Part shown: positions 1-7,486 of the stretch, in pieces
Layout: every line of letters begins with the position of its first letter
How positions within the stretch are numbered: position 1 is the first letter of the stretch
From: Desulfobacterales bacterium
Lineage (GTDB): Bacteria > Desulfobacterota > Desulfobacteria > Desulfobacterales > JAHEIW01
Direction: 5' to 3'
NCBI GenBank assembly: GCA_020348305.1
Contig: CP070746.1
Coordinates: 1,945,967-1,978,553 of the forward strand
DNA: 32,587 bases
The notes under the pieces: generated by a model
Databases searched by the model: none
What the model was told of the DNA's origin: nothing
The model's input: the letters and a program-made list of their open reading frames with translations, nothing else
Made by a program: the position numbers and the translations under genes

Positions 1-29
1 AAGAATCCGGTTATAAATTCAGGAGTCAT
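1..29 (-). CDS. fliQ: Flagellar export protein FliQ (first 9 codons only, cut by window edge)
   Basis: Reading the minus strand just past the fliP stop, an ATG at 29 opens a frame reading MTPEFITGF and runs off the window. FliQ proteins commonly begin with this kind of MTPEF sequence, and fliQ normally follows fliP, so context and sequence agree. FliQ is a small two-helix membrane protein of the flagellar type III export gate, built with FliP and FliR. Only 11 bases separate it from the fliP stop, so it is co-transcribed. The call rests on 9 residues plus synteny. Confidence 0.75.
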
Positions 30-40
30 AACACTTTTCT

Positions 41-817
41 CTATGCAAAACTTTTCACTAGAGATCCCACCAAAAGGTACCAGCCGTCAGCCAACACAAA
101 TACCATAAGCTTAAATGGCAACGAAATCATGATGGGGGGCAGCATCATCATTCCCATAGAAAGCAGAACACTGGCGACCACCATGTCGATAATTAAAAAC
201 GGTACGTAAAGTAACAGGCCGATTTGAAACGCTGTTTTGACCTCACTGATGATGAATGATGGAATAAGCACTTTGGTCGGAATATCATTCATATTTCTGG
301 GTCTTTTGACCGCCGCGATATCAACAAATAACGCTAAGTCCTTTTCTCTGGTCTGCTTGAACATAAATTCTCTTAACGGTCGCGCAGCATTATCAAAGGC
401 TTGTTGTTGATCTATTTTTTTCTCAAGATATGGTTGTATGGCGTTATGATTAACCGTTTGCCAAACCGGTGTCATAATATAGAAGGTTAAAAACAAGGCA
501 AGGCCGATCATTACTTGATTGGGAGGCATCTGTTGAGTGCCTAAGGCACGCCGCAGTAATGATAAAACAATAACAATCCGAGTAAACGAGGTGAGCATAA
601 TCATAATAGCTGGAGCCAAAGAGAGAACCGACATCAAAAAGAAAATCTGCAGAATAACAGTCGGCTCTCCGAGGCTCTCTATTTGGTCTAAGCCAACGCT
701 GAAAAAAGGTGTTTCAATGGTCGACTCCTCACCCCAGCAATCAACCGGCAATACCATAAAGGTGATACCGGCGGCAATGGCTACCGTACAGAAAAGCTTC
801 AACGGAACAATTGCCAT
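41..817 (-). CDS. fliP: Flagellar type III export gate protein FliP
   Basis: FliP forms the core of the export gate through which rod, hook and filament subunits leave the cytoplasm. The protein shows the family features: a signal-peptide-like N-terminus (MAIVPLKLF then a hydrophobic stretch), a first membrane pair around the SLAPAIMIMLTSFTR and IVIVLSLLRRALG motifs, the QMPPNQV loop, a periplasmic segment, and a C-terminal membrane pair with GMMMLPP and LPFKLMVFVLADGW. The frame is open up to an ATG at 925 (294 aa). I prefer the internal ATG at 817 (258 aa) because it starts directly at the signal peptide and gives the usual FliP length; neither start has a strong ribosome site. It ends in TAG and is followed at once by fliQ. 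Confidence 0.96.
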   Translation of the reverse strand: MAIVPLKLFCTVAIAAGITFMVLPVDCWGEESTIETPFFSVGLDQIESLGEPTVILQIFFLMSVLSLAPAIMIMLTSFTRIVIVLSLLRRALGTQQMPPNQVMIGLALFLTFYIMTPVWQTVNHNAIQPYLEKKIDQQQAFDNAARPLREFMFKQTREKDLALFVDIAAVKRPRNMNDIPTKVLIPSFIISEVKTAFQIGLLLYVPFLIIDMVVASVLLSMGMMMLPPIMISLPFKLMVFVLADGWYLLVGSLVKSFA

Positions 818-943
818 TGCTTTTGACTTGTTCAGACAGTTGAAAAAAAACTCCCAGACGGTATGCCTTTTATAGATTTTAACTCGCAAACAGTTCAGCA
901 ACTCGATACTCCACAACCAAAACATTCATGTTGGGCCGCTGCC

Positions 944-1327
944 CTAACGCCGACCATTTTTATATGATTTAAATCGCGAAGTAATTTTATTCAAATGTTC
1001 CGAAAAAGAAGGTGTTCTCTGAGCGGATTGGTCTTCACGAATTTTTTCGAGAATCGCATCATCTTCTATTTTAGTCAGCAGCGTAATATTGTTACTGGTG
1101 ATGCCTAATATCAAAAGTGCTCCGGGTATTTCGACCACACAGATATTTTTCTTTACTCCGATAAATTTGTTTGCCAAAACTCTTATCAACGTTTCTTTAT
1201 TACCTGAGGATTGAAGCTTAGAAACACGCCGAGTGAAATAAAAAGCAACAAACAGTGCGCCCAGGACAACTCCTAAGGCAACGAACATCTTCATCGCGGT
1301 GGTTATCATATCCGGTGACGTATTCAT
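944..1327 (-). CDS. fliO: Flagellar biosynthesis protein FliO (FliO/FliZ family)
   Basis: This 127-aa protein has one membrane helix near the N-terminus (MKMFVALGVVLGALFVAFYF) followed by Arg-Arg and a small cytoplasmic domain. That domain contains a beta-rich stretch (VEIPGALLILGITSNNITLL) resembling the conserved GxxxLLLGVT-type signature of FliO. FliO is a chaperone-like factor that helps assemble the FliP ring. Its ATG overlaps the fliN stop by four bases (ATGA), which indicates translational coupling. Sequence conservation in this family is low, so position between fliN and fliP is the stronger evidence. Confidence 0.9.
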   Translation of the reverse strand: MNTSPDMITTAMKMFVALGVVLGALFVAFYFTRRVSKLQSSGNKETLIRVLANKFIGVKKNICVVEIPGALLILGITSNNITLLTKIEDDAILEKIREDQSAQRTPSFSEHLNKITSRFKSYKNGRR

Positions 1328-1725
1328 CTTAGCCTCTCAACGCGCTCCATTGGGCTGATGACTTCAGTAAGCCGAACACCATATTTATCGTTTACGACCA
1401 CAACTTCACCTCTAGCAACCAGCTTTTGATTCGCCAAAACTTCTAAGGTTTCACCAGCAAGCTTGGACAGTTCAATGACCGATCCCTGTCCAAGCTTGAG
1501 CAATTCATTAACCAACAGTTTAGCCCGCCCCAGTTCAACCGTCACCTCAATCGGAACATCCAGAATGAAGTCCAGATTGTTGGATGAATGGATACCGGGC
1601 TCTTCTTGCGAACCTGAAACTCCAGGAGACGTGTCGTTTGTTTTTGACTGAGATTTTTCAGATTTTATTTGAGAATCGGCACTCTGGGGATCCAGCTGCT
1701 CTTTGTTTTCATCGGCCGCAACCAT
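1324..1725 (-). CDS. fliN: Flagellar motor switch protein FliN
   Basis: FliN forms the lower part of the cytoplasmic C-ring, which sets rotation direction and docks the FliH export complex. The last ~75 of 133 residues are a clear SpoA (surface presentation of antigens) domain: LDVPIEVTVELG, then LLKLGQGSVIELSKLAGE, then VNQ-like LANQKLVARGEVVVVND and GVRLTEVIS. The first ~50 residues are polar and low in complexity, as is common for FliN linkers. It lies between fliM and fliO and shares a four-base overlap with fliO. Confidence 0.96.
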   Translation of the reverse strand: MVAADENKEQLDPQSADSQIKSEKSQSKTNDTSPGVSGSQEEPGIHSSNNLDFILDVPIEVTVELGRAKLLVNELLKLGQGSVIELSKLAGETLEVLANQKLVARGEVVVVNDKYGVRLTEVISPMERVERLR

Positions 1726-1748
1726 ATCTAGTTTTTGCCTCCATTTTT

Positions 1749-2708
1749 CTAAAATAATCTCGCAATTTCTACTGCACGATTTCCCTTAATAATGCCAGGA
1801 TAACCCATAAATTTAGGTACGTGATCAACGCTAATGGTAATCAAATCTTCGGGTCCCTTATCCAGTTTAATAATATCATTGATATGCAGATCCAATAAAT
1901 GCCTGACGGTCTTCGTCGTTCTGCCCAGTTCAGCGATGAGCGTAACCGGGGTATCATGTAATAACTTTTGGAGCTGTGAATCCCACCTGCGTTCCATATC
2001 TTTTTTCTGCAAATATTTCGCCGAAAGCTTTTCCTTTATCGGCTCCAGTGTCAGATAGGAAATACCTAGATGCATATTTCCGGTAAATCCTTCTGCTTTT
2101 ATCGAAAAAACAATATCTATGATTGAATCATCCGGAGCCAAAAGGTGCACGTACTCGGGTCTGGTTTCTGTTTTTTTTAAAGAGAGCTTAATCCGATAAA
2201 CAGTGTCCCATGCCTCCTCAAGCTTGCTTAATATCTCGTGTGTAATCTTTTTAATTATTCGTTCTTCGATAAGGGTAAAATCTCTAACCGTTGTCGTCGG
2301 TTTGCCATCTCCACCGAACATGCAATCGATTAAAGAAAAAACCAGAATAGGTTCAATCGCCAATAGTGCAGATCCGATAAGCGGATGCATAGTAAAAATC
2401 TGAAAACTTGTCGGACTGGAAAATTCGCCAATGAATTGTTGATACTTTACCATTTTCGCCGATACGAATTCGACTTCTACAGTGCGTTGTAACGTAAATG
2501 AAAGCATCTGATTCATTAGAGTACTAAATTTGTCATAAACTTCTTCCAATGCGCAAAATTGATCGCGTAAAATTATATTTTGAGTCGTAAGGCTGTAGAA
2601 GACAGCTTCGGTTTTTTCCTTATTTTGCTCATTAAGATCAACATCTCCTTTATTCATAGCTGATAGGAGGGCATCTATTTCTTCTTGAGTTAATATCTGA
2701 TCAACCAT
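1749..2708 (-). CDS. fliM: Flagellar motor switch protein FliM
   Basis: FliM is the middle C-ring protein that receives CheY-P. The N-terminus has the conserved CheY-binding peptide ILTQEEIDALLSAM (residues 5-18). It is followed by the CheC-like middle domain, which has a GGDGKPT segment and the FTLIEERIIKKI motif. The C-terminal SpoA domain has the pattern VTLIAELGRTTKTVRHLLDL then INDIIKLDK and a final GNRAVEIARLF-like tail. At 319 aa the length is normal. The reading frame starts 14 bases after the stop position of the decayed fliL. Confidence 0.97.
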   Translation of the reverse strand: MVDQILTQEEIDALLSAMNKGDVDLNEQNKEKTEAVFYSLTTQNIILRDQFCALEEVYDKFSTLMNQMLSFTLQRTVEVEFVSAKMVKYQQFIGEFSSPTSFQIFTMHPLIGSALLAIEPILVFSLIDCMFGGDGKPTTTVRDFTLIEERIIKKITHEILSKLEEAWDTVYRIKLSLKKTETRPEYVHLLAPDDSIIDIVFSIKAEGFTGNMHLGISYLTLEPIKEKLSAKYLQKKDMERRWDSQLQKLLHDTPVTLIAELGRTTKTVRHLLDLHINDIIKLDKGPEDLITISVDHVPKFMGYPGIIKGNRAVEIARLF

Positions 2709-2722
2709 ATTTGAATAACCGT

Positions 2723-2894
2723 TTATTGAACCACAAACTCTTAAAATAAATATTTGAAATGTGGCCTCGTGATAAAAGACTATTAATCTGATTAATTAAT
2801 TCATTTCTTAAATCGATTTTTCCCCTGAGTCGTGCTAATGTCTTCAAAACGTCTAGTGGGAAGTATCATCAGGACCCGGTTTTTTATTTGACAT
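2723..2894 (-). pseudogene. fliL: Decayed fliL remnant (C-terminal stub with two frameshifts)
   Basis: No intact gene lies between motB and fliM, the usual place for fliL. The minus strand still encodes a recognisable FliL C-terminus split over three frames. The first piece reads VLMILPTRRFEDISTTQGK then NRFKK. After one extra base, the second reads ELINQINSLLSRGHISNIYF. After a one-base loss, the third reads EFVVQ and a TAA at 2725-2723. FliL proteins typically end in a pattern like (T)xEGKxxL..EI...IN..L..G.(V/I)..VYFTxFVVQ, which this matches in order and spacing. The N-terminal membrane helix and most of the periplasmic domain are missing. An in-frame ATG at 2894 follows the motB stop but gives only 13 codons. 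FliL normally stabilises the stator around MotAB. The assignment is by eye. Confidence 0.75.
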
Positions 2895-2895
2895 T

Positions 2896-3621
2896 TTATT
2901 TGTCGCCCTCCATTATCAATACAATTTCAACCCTTCGGTTTTTGGCTCTATTGGCTGTTGTCGTATTCGGTATTGCTGGTTTTGATTCGCCATATCCAGC
3001 AGCCGAAAGCCGGCGGGGGTTTAAATTGCATTTATCGGCCAGGTATTTAACAACATTGACTGCCCTTGCAATGGAAAGTTCCCAATTGGAAGGGAAATGC
3101 TTGGTTTTGATAGGCACATTGTCGGTATGACCTTCAACCCTGATCGGATATGGGAGCGTTTTGACGACGCCTGCAATTTTATCTAAAAATAGAAAAGCCT
3201 CTGAATTTATTTCAGCCCGTCCAAAATCAAATAAGACGGTGTCTTCAAAAGTAAAATTCACCCCTTGTTGGGTATACGTTACCCGGATCCCTGAATCCGT
3301 ATCAATTGCATTGATCGTATTTTCAATTAAACTTTCCATCCGGCGCCTTTTTTCCGAATTCGACTCACCTTCAGGCTGCGTCATCATGTGGGACATATCA
3401 TCAACGAATCTCTTTTCTTTAATACCAACTGAAACCTTTTTTCCTTCTTTAAAAATACCAAGACCACTTTGCAAAGCGTAGTGAAAATCTTTCATTTTTT
3501 TTTTATCTATCGTGCCCATCGAAAATAGAAAAACGAAAAAAACTAGTAATAGGGTTATTAAATCATTAAAGGTGGTAAGCCAACCGACGGCATTTTTTTG
3601 CTGAATTTCGGAATTTTTCAT
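2896..3621 (-). CDS. motB: Flagellar stator protein MotB (OmpA-like peptidoglycan-binding)
   Basis: MotB anchors the stator to peptidoglycan and carries the ion-binding Asp that drives rotation. This 241-aa protein has the MotB membrane helix near the N-terminus, WLTTFNDLITLLLVFFVF, with the key acidic residue at Asp20. A linker follows, then a C-terminal OmpA/MotB domain (about residues 130-235) with EGHTDNVPI, NWELSIARAVNVVKYL, GYGESKPAIPN and NRRVEIVL. Its ATG overlaps the stop of the upstream motB-like gene by four bases. It is the one of the pair that retains the Asp and so is the likely functional MotB partner of MotA. Whether H+ or Na+ is used cannot be told from the sequence. Confidence 0.95.
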   Translation of the reverse strand: MKNSEIQQKNAVGWLTTFNDLITLLLVFFVFLFSMGTIDKKKMKDFHYALQSGLGIFKEGKKVSVGIKEKRFVDDMSHMMTQPEGESNSEKRRRMESLIENTINAIDTDSGIRVTYTQQGVNFTFEDTVLFDFGRAEINSEAFLFLDKIAGVVKTLPYPIRVEGHTDNVPIKTKHFPSNWELSIARAVNVVKYLADKCNLNPRRLSAAGYGESKPAIPNTTTANRAKNRRVEIVLIMEGDK

Positions 3622-4355
3622 TCTTGCATCTCAACCGGCAGCGTTTGTTCATCTTTTACAAGAAATATAATTTCTACTCTCCGATTCTTTGCACGTTGAG
3701 TTGGTGAATCATTTGAAACCAGAGGCTGATATTCTCCAAAACCGACTGCAAATAATCTGTGCGGAGATATTTTTTGAACATCGATAAAATATCTGAGAAC
3801 ATTTACTGCCCGAGCCGTTGACAGTTCCCAATTAGATGGAAATTTTTCAGTATTGATCGGAAGATTATCCGTATGACCCTCAATTTGAACACGATAGGAA
3901 GTTTTTGAAATAACAGCTCCAATCTTTTGAAGTAAAGATATTGACTCAGGCGAAAGGCTTACAACTCCTACATCAAACAGAGTATGTTCAGATAATCGCA
4001 TAACAAGACCTTTCGAAGAATAAGAAATACTAACGTCATTAGTTAAACCATGTTCTCCAATAAGCAATTCTAGTTTTTCGAAAATTTTTGCGACCTCACT
4101 TTTATTGTCGAGTATATCTGTGGAAATAGGCATGACCGCTGTGACTGAATCAAATTTTTGCCCTCCTGGCAATATACTGATAGCACTCACAAAAGCCCTG
4201 ACAAATCTCATTATTTTTGCTTCCTCCATCGTTGAAAAAGAGGACAGCATGATGAAAAAGCATAGGAGAATAAGAATAAAGCCGGTGTAGATAATTTGCC
4301 AGCTTTCTCCAGAAAACTCTTTTGATTTCTTTAAGCTAATTTTTTTTTTGCTCAT
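3618..4355 (-). CDS. MotB paralogue lacking the ion-binding aspartate
   Basis: This 245-aa protein has the same layout as its neighbour MotB: basic N-terminus, one membrane helix, linker and a C-terminal OmpA/MotB domain with EGHTDNLPI, NWELSTARAVNVLRYF, GFGEYQPL and KNRRVEIIFLV. Aligned without gaps from the shared Trp, WQIIYTGFILILLCFFIML matches WLTTFNDLITLLLVFFVFL of MotB, and Gly25 falls on the position of MotB Asp20. It should therefore bind peptidoglycan but not conduct ions in the classic way. Tandem motB-like genes after motA are known in other bacteria, and a structural or regulatory role in the stator is my inference. It is coupled to both neighbours: 20 bases after motA, 4-base overlap with motB. 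Confidence 0.9.
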   Translation of the reverse strand: MSKKKISLKKSKEFSGESWQIIYTGFILILLCFFIMLSSFSTMEEAKIMRFVRAFVSAISILPGGQKFDSVTAVMPISTDILDNKSEVAKIFEKLELLIGEHGLTNDVSISYSSKGLVMRLSEHTLFDVGVVSLSPESISLLQKIGAVISKTSYRVQIEGHTDNLPINTEKFPSNWELSTARAVNVLRYFIDVQKISPHRLFAVGFGEYQPLVSNDSPTQRAKNRRVEIIFLVKDEQTLPVEMQE

Positions 4356-4375
4356 ACCGATAATTGTAAACCAAA

Positions 4376-5155
4376 TCAGGCTTTTAACGGTTCTCCGCTG
4401 GCCACTAGCTGAGCCTTTGGAGCTAAAAACGCTTTTAGCTTTTGTTCCACAATGCGGTGATTATCACCGGACTGGATGGAAATGACCCCTTCAAGTACCA
4501 TCTGTTTAATTAATACTTCCTGCTTACTTCGGGTCTTAAGTTTACTAGCAACCGGCAAAAAAAGAAGATTTGCCAGTAGCGCACCATAGAATGTTGTAAG
4601 AAGTGCTAAGGCCATAGGCGCACCAATTTGACTTGGATCTTCCATCCGCATCAGCATCTGAACCAATCCTATAATCGTTCCAAGCATGCCGACTGCCGGA
4701 GCAAATGTACCCATGGTGGTAAATATTTCAGATCCTAATTTGTGTCGTTCCTCTAAATAGATTATCTCTGTTGTCATCACGTCTTCGATCGCACTTGACT
4801 CCATCCCATCAATTGCCATCTGAATTCCTTTAACAAGAAAAGAATCTTCAATATCTCTTAATTGGGATTCAAAAGAAAGTATTCCTTCCTTCCGTGCCTT
4901 TTTGGCAAGCCCAGCCATCAAAGGAATCAATTCACTGGCTGATCGTGAGCGATGCAAAAATACGTTTTTGGTCACAGTGATTACACTTAATACATCTTTT
5001 AACGGATAAGCTAAAAGTGTGGCCCCCATTGTTCCGCCTAAGACAATCATCAGCGAAGGATAATTTATAAACCAAGTGCCATCTCCCCCGATTAAGATTG
5101 AGATGATGACCAGGCCAAAGGCTATTACAATACCAATAAGTGTTGCAATGTCCAC
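4376..5155 (-). CDS. motA: Flagellar stator ion-channel subunit MotA
   Basis: MotA forms the ring of membrane subunits around MotB that turns the rotor through FliG. The 259-aa protein has four hydrophobic segments: residues ~3-25, ~32-52 with the family signature PSLMIVLGGTMGATLLAYP, ~150-170 and ~182-202. The large cytoplasmic loop contains KKARKEGILSFE, where the family has its Arg and Glu contacts to FliG. Conserved Pro residues are present in the third helix (FAPAVGMLGTIIGL) and after the fourth (LFLPVASKL). The start is GTG at 5155 behind a GAGG ribosome site. A sigma-54 promoter lies 50-64 bases upstream, so motA begins a transcription unit running toward fliP. Confidence 0.96.
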   Translation of the reverse strand: MDIATLIGIVIAFGLVIISILIGGDGTWFINYPSLMIVLGGTMGATLLAYPLKDVLSVITVTKNVFLHRSRSASELIPLMAGLAKKARKEGILSFESQLRDIEDSFLVKGIQMAIDGMESSAIEDVMTTEIIYLEERHKLGSEIFTTMGTFAPAVGMLGTIIGLVQMLMRMEDPSQIGAPMALALLTTFYGALLANLLFLPVASKLKTRSKQEVLIKQMVLEGVISIQSGDNHRIVEQKLKAFLAPKAQLVASGEPLKA

Positions 5156-5204
5156 TTGTTCAGTCCTCTACTGATATGAACCCACAAAGATCATCTAAAA
5201 AGTA

Positions 5205-5219
5205 GCAAGTATTATGCCA
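5205..5219 (-). promoter_or_regulatory. Sigma-54 (-24/-12) promoter for motA and downstream flagellar genes
   Basis: The minus strand reads TGGCATAATACTTGC, followed by TA. This keeps the invariant GG and GC of RpoN promoters with the required 10 bases between them, plus the preferred TGGCA and TTGC elements. The start site would lie near 5193, giving a leader of about 38 bases before the motA GTG. It is nearly identical to the element upstream of fliF. Confidence 0.82.
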
Positions 5220-5369
5220 CAAGGTTGGGGGGAATATTGAAATTCTGCGATTGGCCTGTAAATATATAATTAACTGAATTTATTATAAAAAAAATATTGT
5301 AGATATCGGATAGGATTTCGAAATTGGATAGGCGCCAAAGGTGATCGCAAAGTAATCGTTTATCTGTTT

Positions 5370-5386
5370 CGGAAATTTAATTTCCG
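5370..5386. repeat. Perfect 17-bp AT-rich inverted repeat downstream of flbD
   Basis: CGGAAATTTAATTTCCG is a perfect 8+1+8 palindrome located 22 bases past the flbD stop and about 150 bases upstream of the motA sigma-54 promoter. It lacks a following T-run, so it is not a standard terminator. A protein-binding site or a weak mRNA hairpin are both possible. Confidence 0.45.
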
Positions 5387-5408
5387 CGTCAATTCTAAGC
5401 GTTGTTTG

Positions 5409-5660
5409 TCAACATGTTGGCGGTTTTTCGGCGATTGTCTGCGTCATATCCTTCTTATCGCTCACCTCAGCCAAGGATTTAGAGTTCACCGAACGCTGAT
5501 ATGCCACAATTCGTTGCGATACTTCCTCTACAGGCTCCTTGACCATTAATTTATCGTTGTTTGTAAATGTAATGACGGTATCCGGTGTTGCTTGCAAAGA
5601 TTGTATCATTTCCACATTGATCATTAAGACTGAATCATTTAATCGGGTCACCTTAATCAC
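5409..5660 (-). CDS. flbD: FlbD/SwrD family flagellar protein
   Basis: This 83-aa protein belongs to the small FlbD family (SwrD in Bacillus), not to the unrelated Caulobacter response regulator of the same name. The signature is at the N-terminus: MIKVTRLNDSVLMINVEMIQ, then TPDTVITFTNNDKLMVKEPVEEV, the pattern of a small beta-rich domain. In Bacillus SwrD raises stator-generated motor power, and the gene is often found just before motA, as here. The start is GTG behind a GAGG motif, 55 bases after fliJ. The last ~25 residues are polar and poorly conserved. Confidence 0.9.
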   Translation of the reverse strand: MIKVTRLNDSVLMINVEMIQSLQATPDTVITFTNNDKLMVKEPVEEVSQRIVAYQRSVNSKSLAEVSDKKDMTQTIAEKPPTC

Positions 5661-5715
5661 GTTTACATGTCCTCATCAGAAAGTATTTTTTGGGTTTCCC
5701 AGGTGTCTGCGTTTT

Positions 5716-6144
5716 TCAATTGACCTGTTTTGCTGCTATCTCATCCATAAAATCGCGCTCTTTTTTTAACATTCGATGCTGGAAGCCTTTCCATCCTTTT
5801 TCTTTTAATTTTTCCAGCGTTTTTCGCTTTTTCATGATCCCAATTAAATCCTTGCGCTTTTTATTGAATTGTTTTTCGGCGATCGCAACCCGGTGCTTTT
5901 GATTATCAAGATCTTTCGATAATCGATCGAGATATCTAAAGTACAATATCAGCTCTGAGACCGTACCATCGTTTCTTTGCCTCTGCTGAAGTTCTTGTGA
6001 ATATTCACGCTTTTTTTGTTTGATAATTCGCAGTTTTTTCTGCTCTTCGGTTAGGAATTCTTTGGATTCCGTAAATTCTTTTTGTAGGATTTCTTCCTGG
6101 TAACGTCGGTGGTTTAATAAGGGTTGCAGATTAAATTTATACAT
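5716..6144 (-). CDS. fliJ: Flagellar export chaperone/ATPase stalk protein FliJ
   Basis: FliJ is a coiled-coil protein that sits in the FliI hexamer like the gamma subunit of F1-ATPase and links it to the export gate. The 142-aa product begins with the typical MYKFNLQPLLNHRRYQEE motif. It is otherwise rich in Lys, Glu, Gln and Arg in heptad-like spacing, consistent with an antiparallel two-helix coiled coil. Position directly after fliI (21 bases) supports the call. Confidence 0.93.
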   Translation of the reverse strand: MYKFNLQPLLNHRRYQEEILQKEFTESKEFLTEEQKKLRIIKQKKREYSQELQQRQRNDGTVSELILYFRYLDRLSKDLDNQKHRVAIAEKQFNKKRKDLIGIMKKRKTLEKLKEKGWKGFQHRMLKKERDFMDEIAAKQVN

Positions 6145-6165
6145 AAAGTTACGCCTTGGCAGATC

Positions 6166-7485
6166 TTATCTAAACAAATCTTCCAGTTGTTGGATGCTTT
6201 CTTCAAAACTCACGTTTTCTTCAATACCCTGTTTTAAATATGCATTGATCTTTTCAATCATATCTATGGCAAAATCAATCTTGGGATTACTACCTTTAAC
6301 ATAGGCACCGATATTGATTAAATCCTCTGCCTTTCGATAAGTAGCCAAGGTATTCTTTAGTTTGTTCACATATTCCCTGTGCCTAGGACTGATGATATCA
6401 TCCATAACCCGACTGATACTGGTGAGAACATCAATGGCGGGATAGTGATTTTGCATGGCCAGGTCCCTAATCAAATTGATGTGCCCATCCAGCATCGATC
6501 GCAGCGCATCTGCAATCGGTTCGTTGGGATCGTCGCCTTCGACCAGAACGGCATACAGACCTGTAATCGTGCCCTGATTATCAGAGGTGCCCGCTCTTTC
6601 CAGCAACTTCGGTAGTAAGGTAAACACAGAGGGCGTATATCCTTTTGTCGTCGGAGGCTCTCCCAGGGCGAGACCGATCTCCCTTTGGGCCATCGCAAAT
6701 CGCGTAACGGAGTCCATCATAAAATTGACATGGTTACCCTGATCCCGGAAATATTCGGCGATAGCTGTTGCAATAAAGGCTCCTCGCATTCGAATCAGCG
6801 GCAGTCGATCGGATGTGGCCACCACAATAACCGAGCGCTGAAGCCCTTCGGGACCGAGTTCTTTCTGAATAAATTCATTTACTTCCCGGCCCCGTTCACC
6901 GATCAACGCGATAACGTTGACATCGGCTTTGGTTTTCCGGGCGATCATCCCCAACAATACGCTCTTGCCTACACCTGAACCCGAAAATACTCCCATACGC
7001 TGACCGCATCCAACGGTTAAAAGACCGTCAATGGCACGAATGCCCAAATCTAGCGGCTGGTTAATTCGTCGGCGTAAAAGCGGATTAATCGCATTGGCAT
7101 AAATTGGATATTCAGTTTCAACGGATACAGGCCCTTTACCGTCTATGGGATTGCCGAGTCCATCGATAACCCGGCCTAATAGCCCAGGTCCCACCGCTAG
7201 GGTTGCTTTTTCTTTTCTGGCCACCACCCGGCTGCCGGGACCGATACCTTGAATCTCTTCCAATGGCATCATTAAGACTTGGTTATCTCTAAACCCCAGT
7301 ACCTCGGCGATAATTTTTTTCTTATTCTCTTTGGTAAAAATATCACAAACAGTACCCAGCCTTGATATCGGACCCCGTGCTTCGATAACAATTCCGATGA
7401 CCTTAGTGACTTGTCCATTGGCCCGAACAGGACAAGCATCATCCAAACAGCTAAAATACCTGTTTAAACGAATCGCTGGGCTCAT
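6166..7485 (-). CDS. fliI: Flagellum-specific ATPase FliI
   Basis: FliI is the hexameric ATPase that energises export of flagellar subunits. The 439-aa protein shows the F1-beta/Rho fold: an N-terminal beta-barrel (VTKVIGIVIEARGP), GLLGRVIDGLGNPIDGKGP, the Walker A GSGVGKS at residues 169-175, ALIGERGREVNEF, a Walker B region at HVNFMMDSVTRFA, and the GEPPTTKGYTPSVF motif typical of type III ATPases. The ATG starts one base after the fliH stop. Length and motifs are all normal. Confidence 0.97.
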   Translation of the reverse strand: MSPAIRLNRYFSCLDDACPVRANGQVTKVIGIVIEARGPISRLGTVCDIFTKENKKKIIAEVLGFRDNQVLMMPLEEIQGIGPGSRVVARKEKATLAVGPGLLGRVIDGLGNPIDGKGPVSVETEYPIYANAINPLLRRRINQPLDLGIRAIDGLLTVGCGQRMGVFSGSGVGKSVLLGMIARKTKADVNVIALIGERGREVNEFIQKELGPEGLQRSVIVVATSDRLPLIRMRGAFIATAIAEYFRDQGNHVNFMMDSVTRFAMAQREIGLALGEPPTTKGYTPSVFTLLPKLLERAGTSDNQGTITGLYAVLVEGDDPNEPIADALRSMLDGHINLIRDLAMQNHYPAIDVLTSISRVMDDIISPRHREYVNKLKNTLATYRKAEDLINIGAYVKGSNPKIDFAIDMIEKINAYLKQGIEENVSFEESIQQLEDLFR

Positions 7486-7486
7486 A

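Noticed and set aside
5409..5660. The small flbD product as the Caulobacter-type FlbD response regulator
   Set aside because: At 83 aa it has no receiver or AAA+ domain; it matches the unrelated small FlbD/SwrD family.
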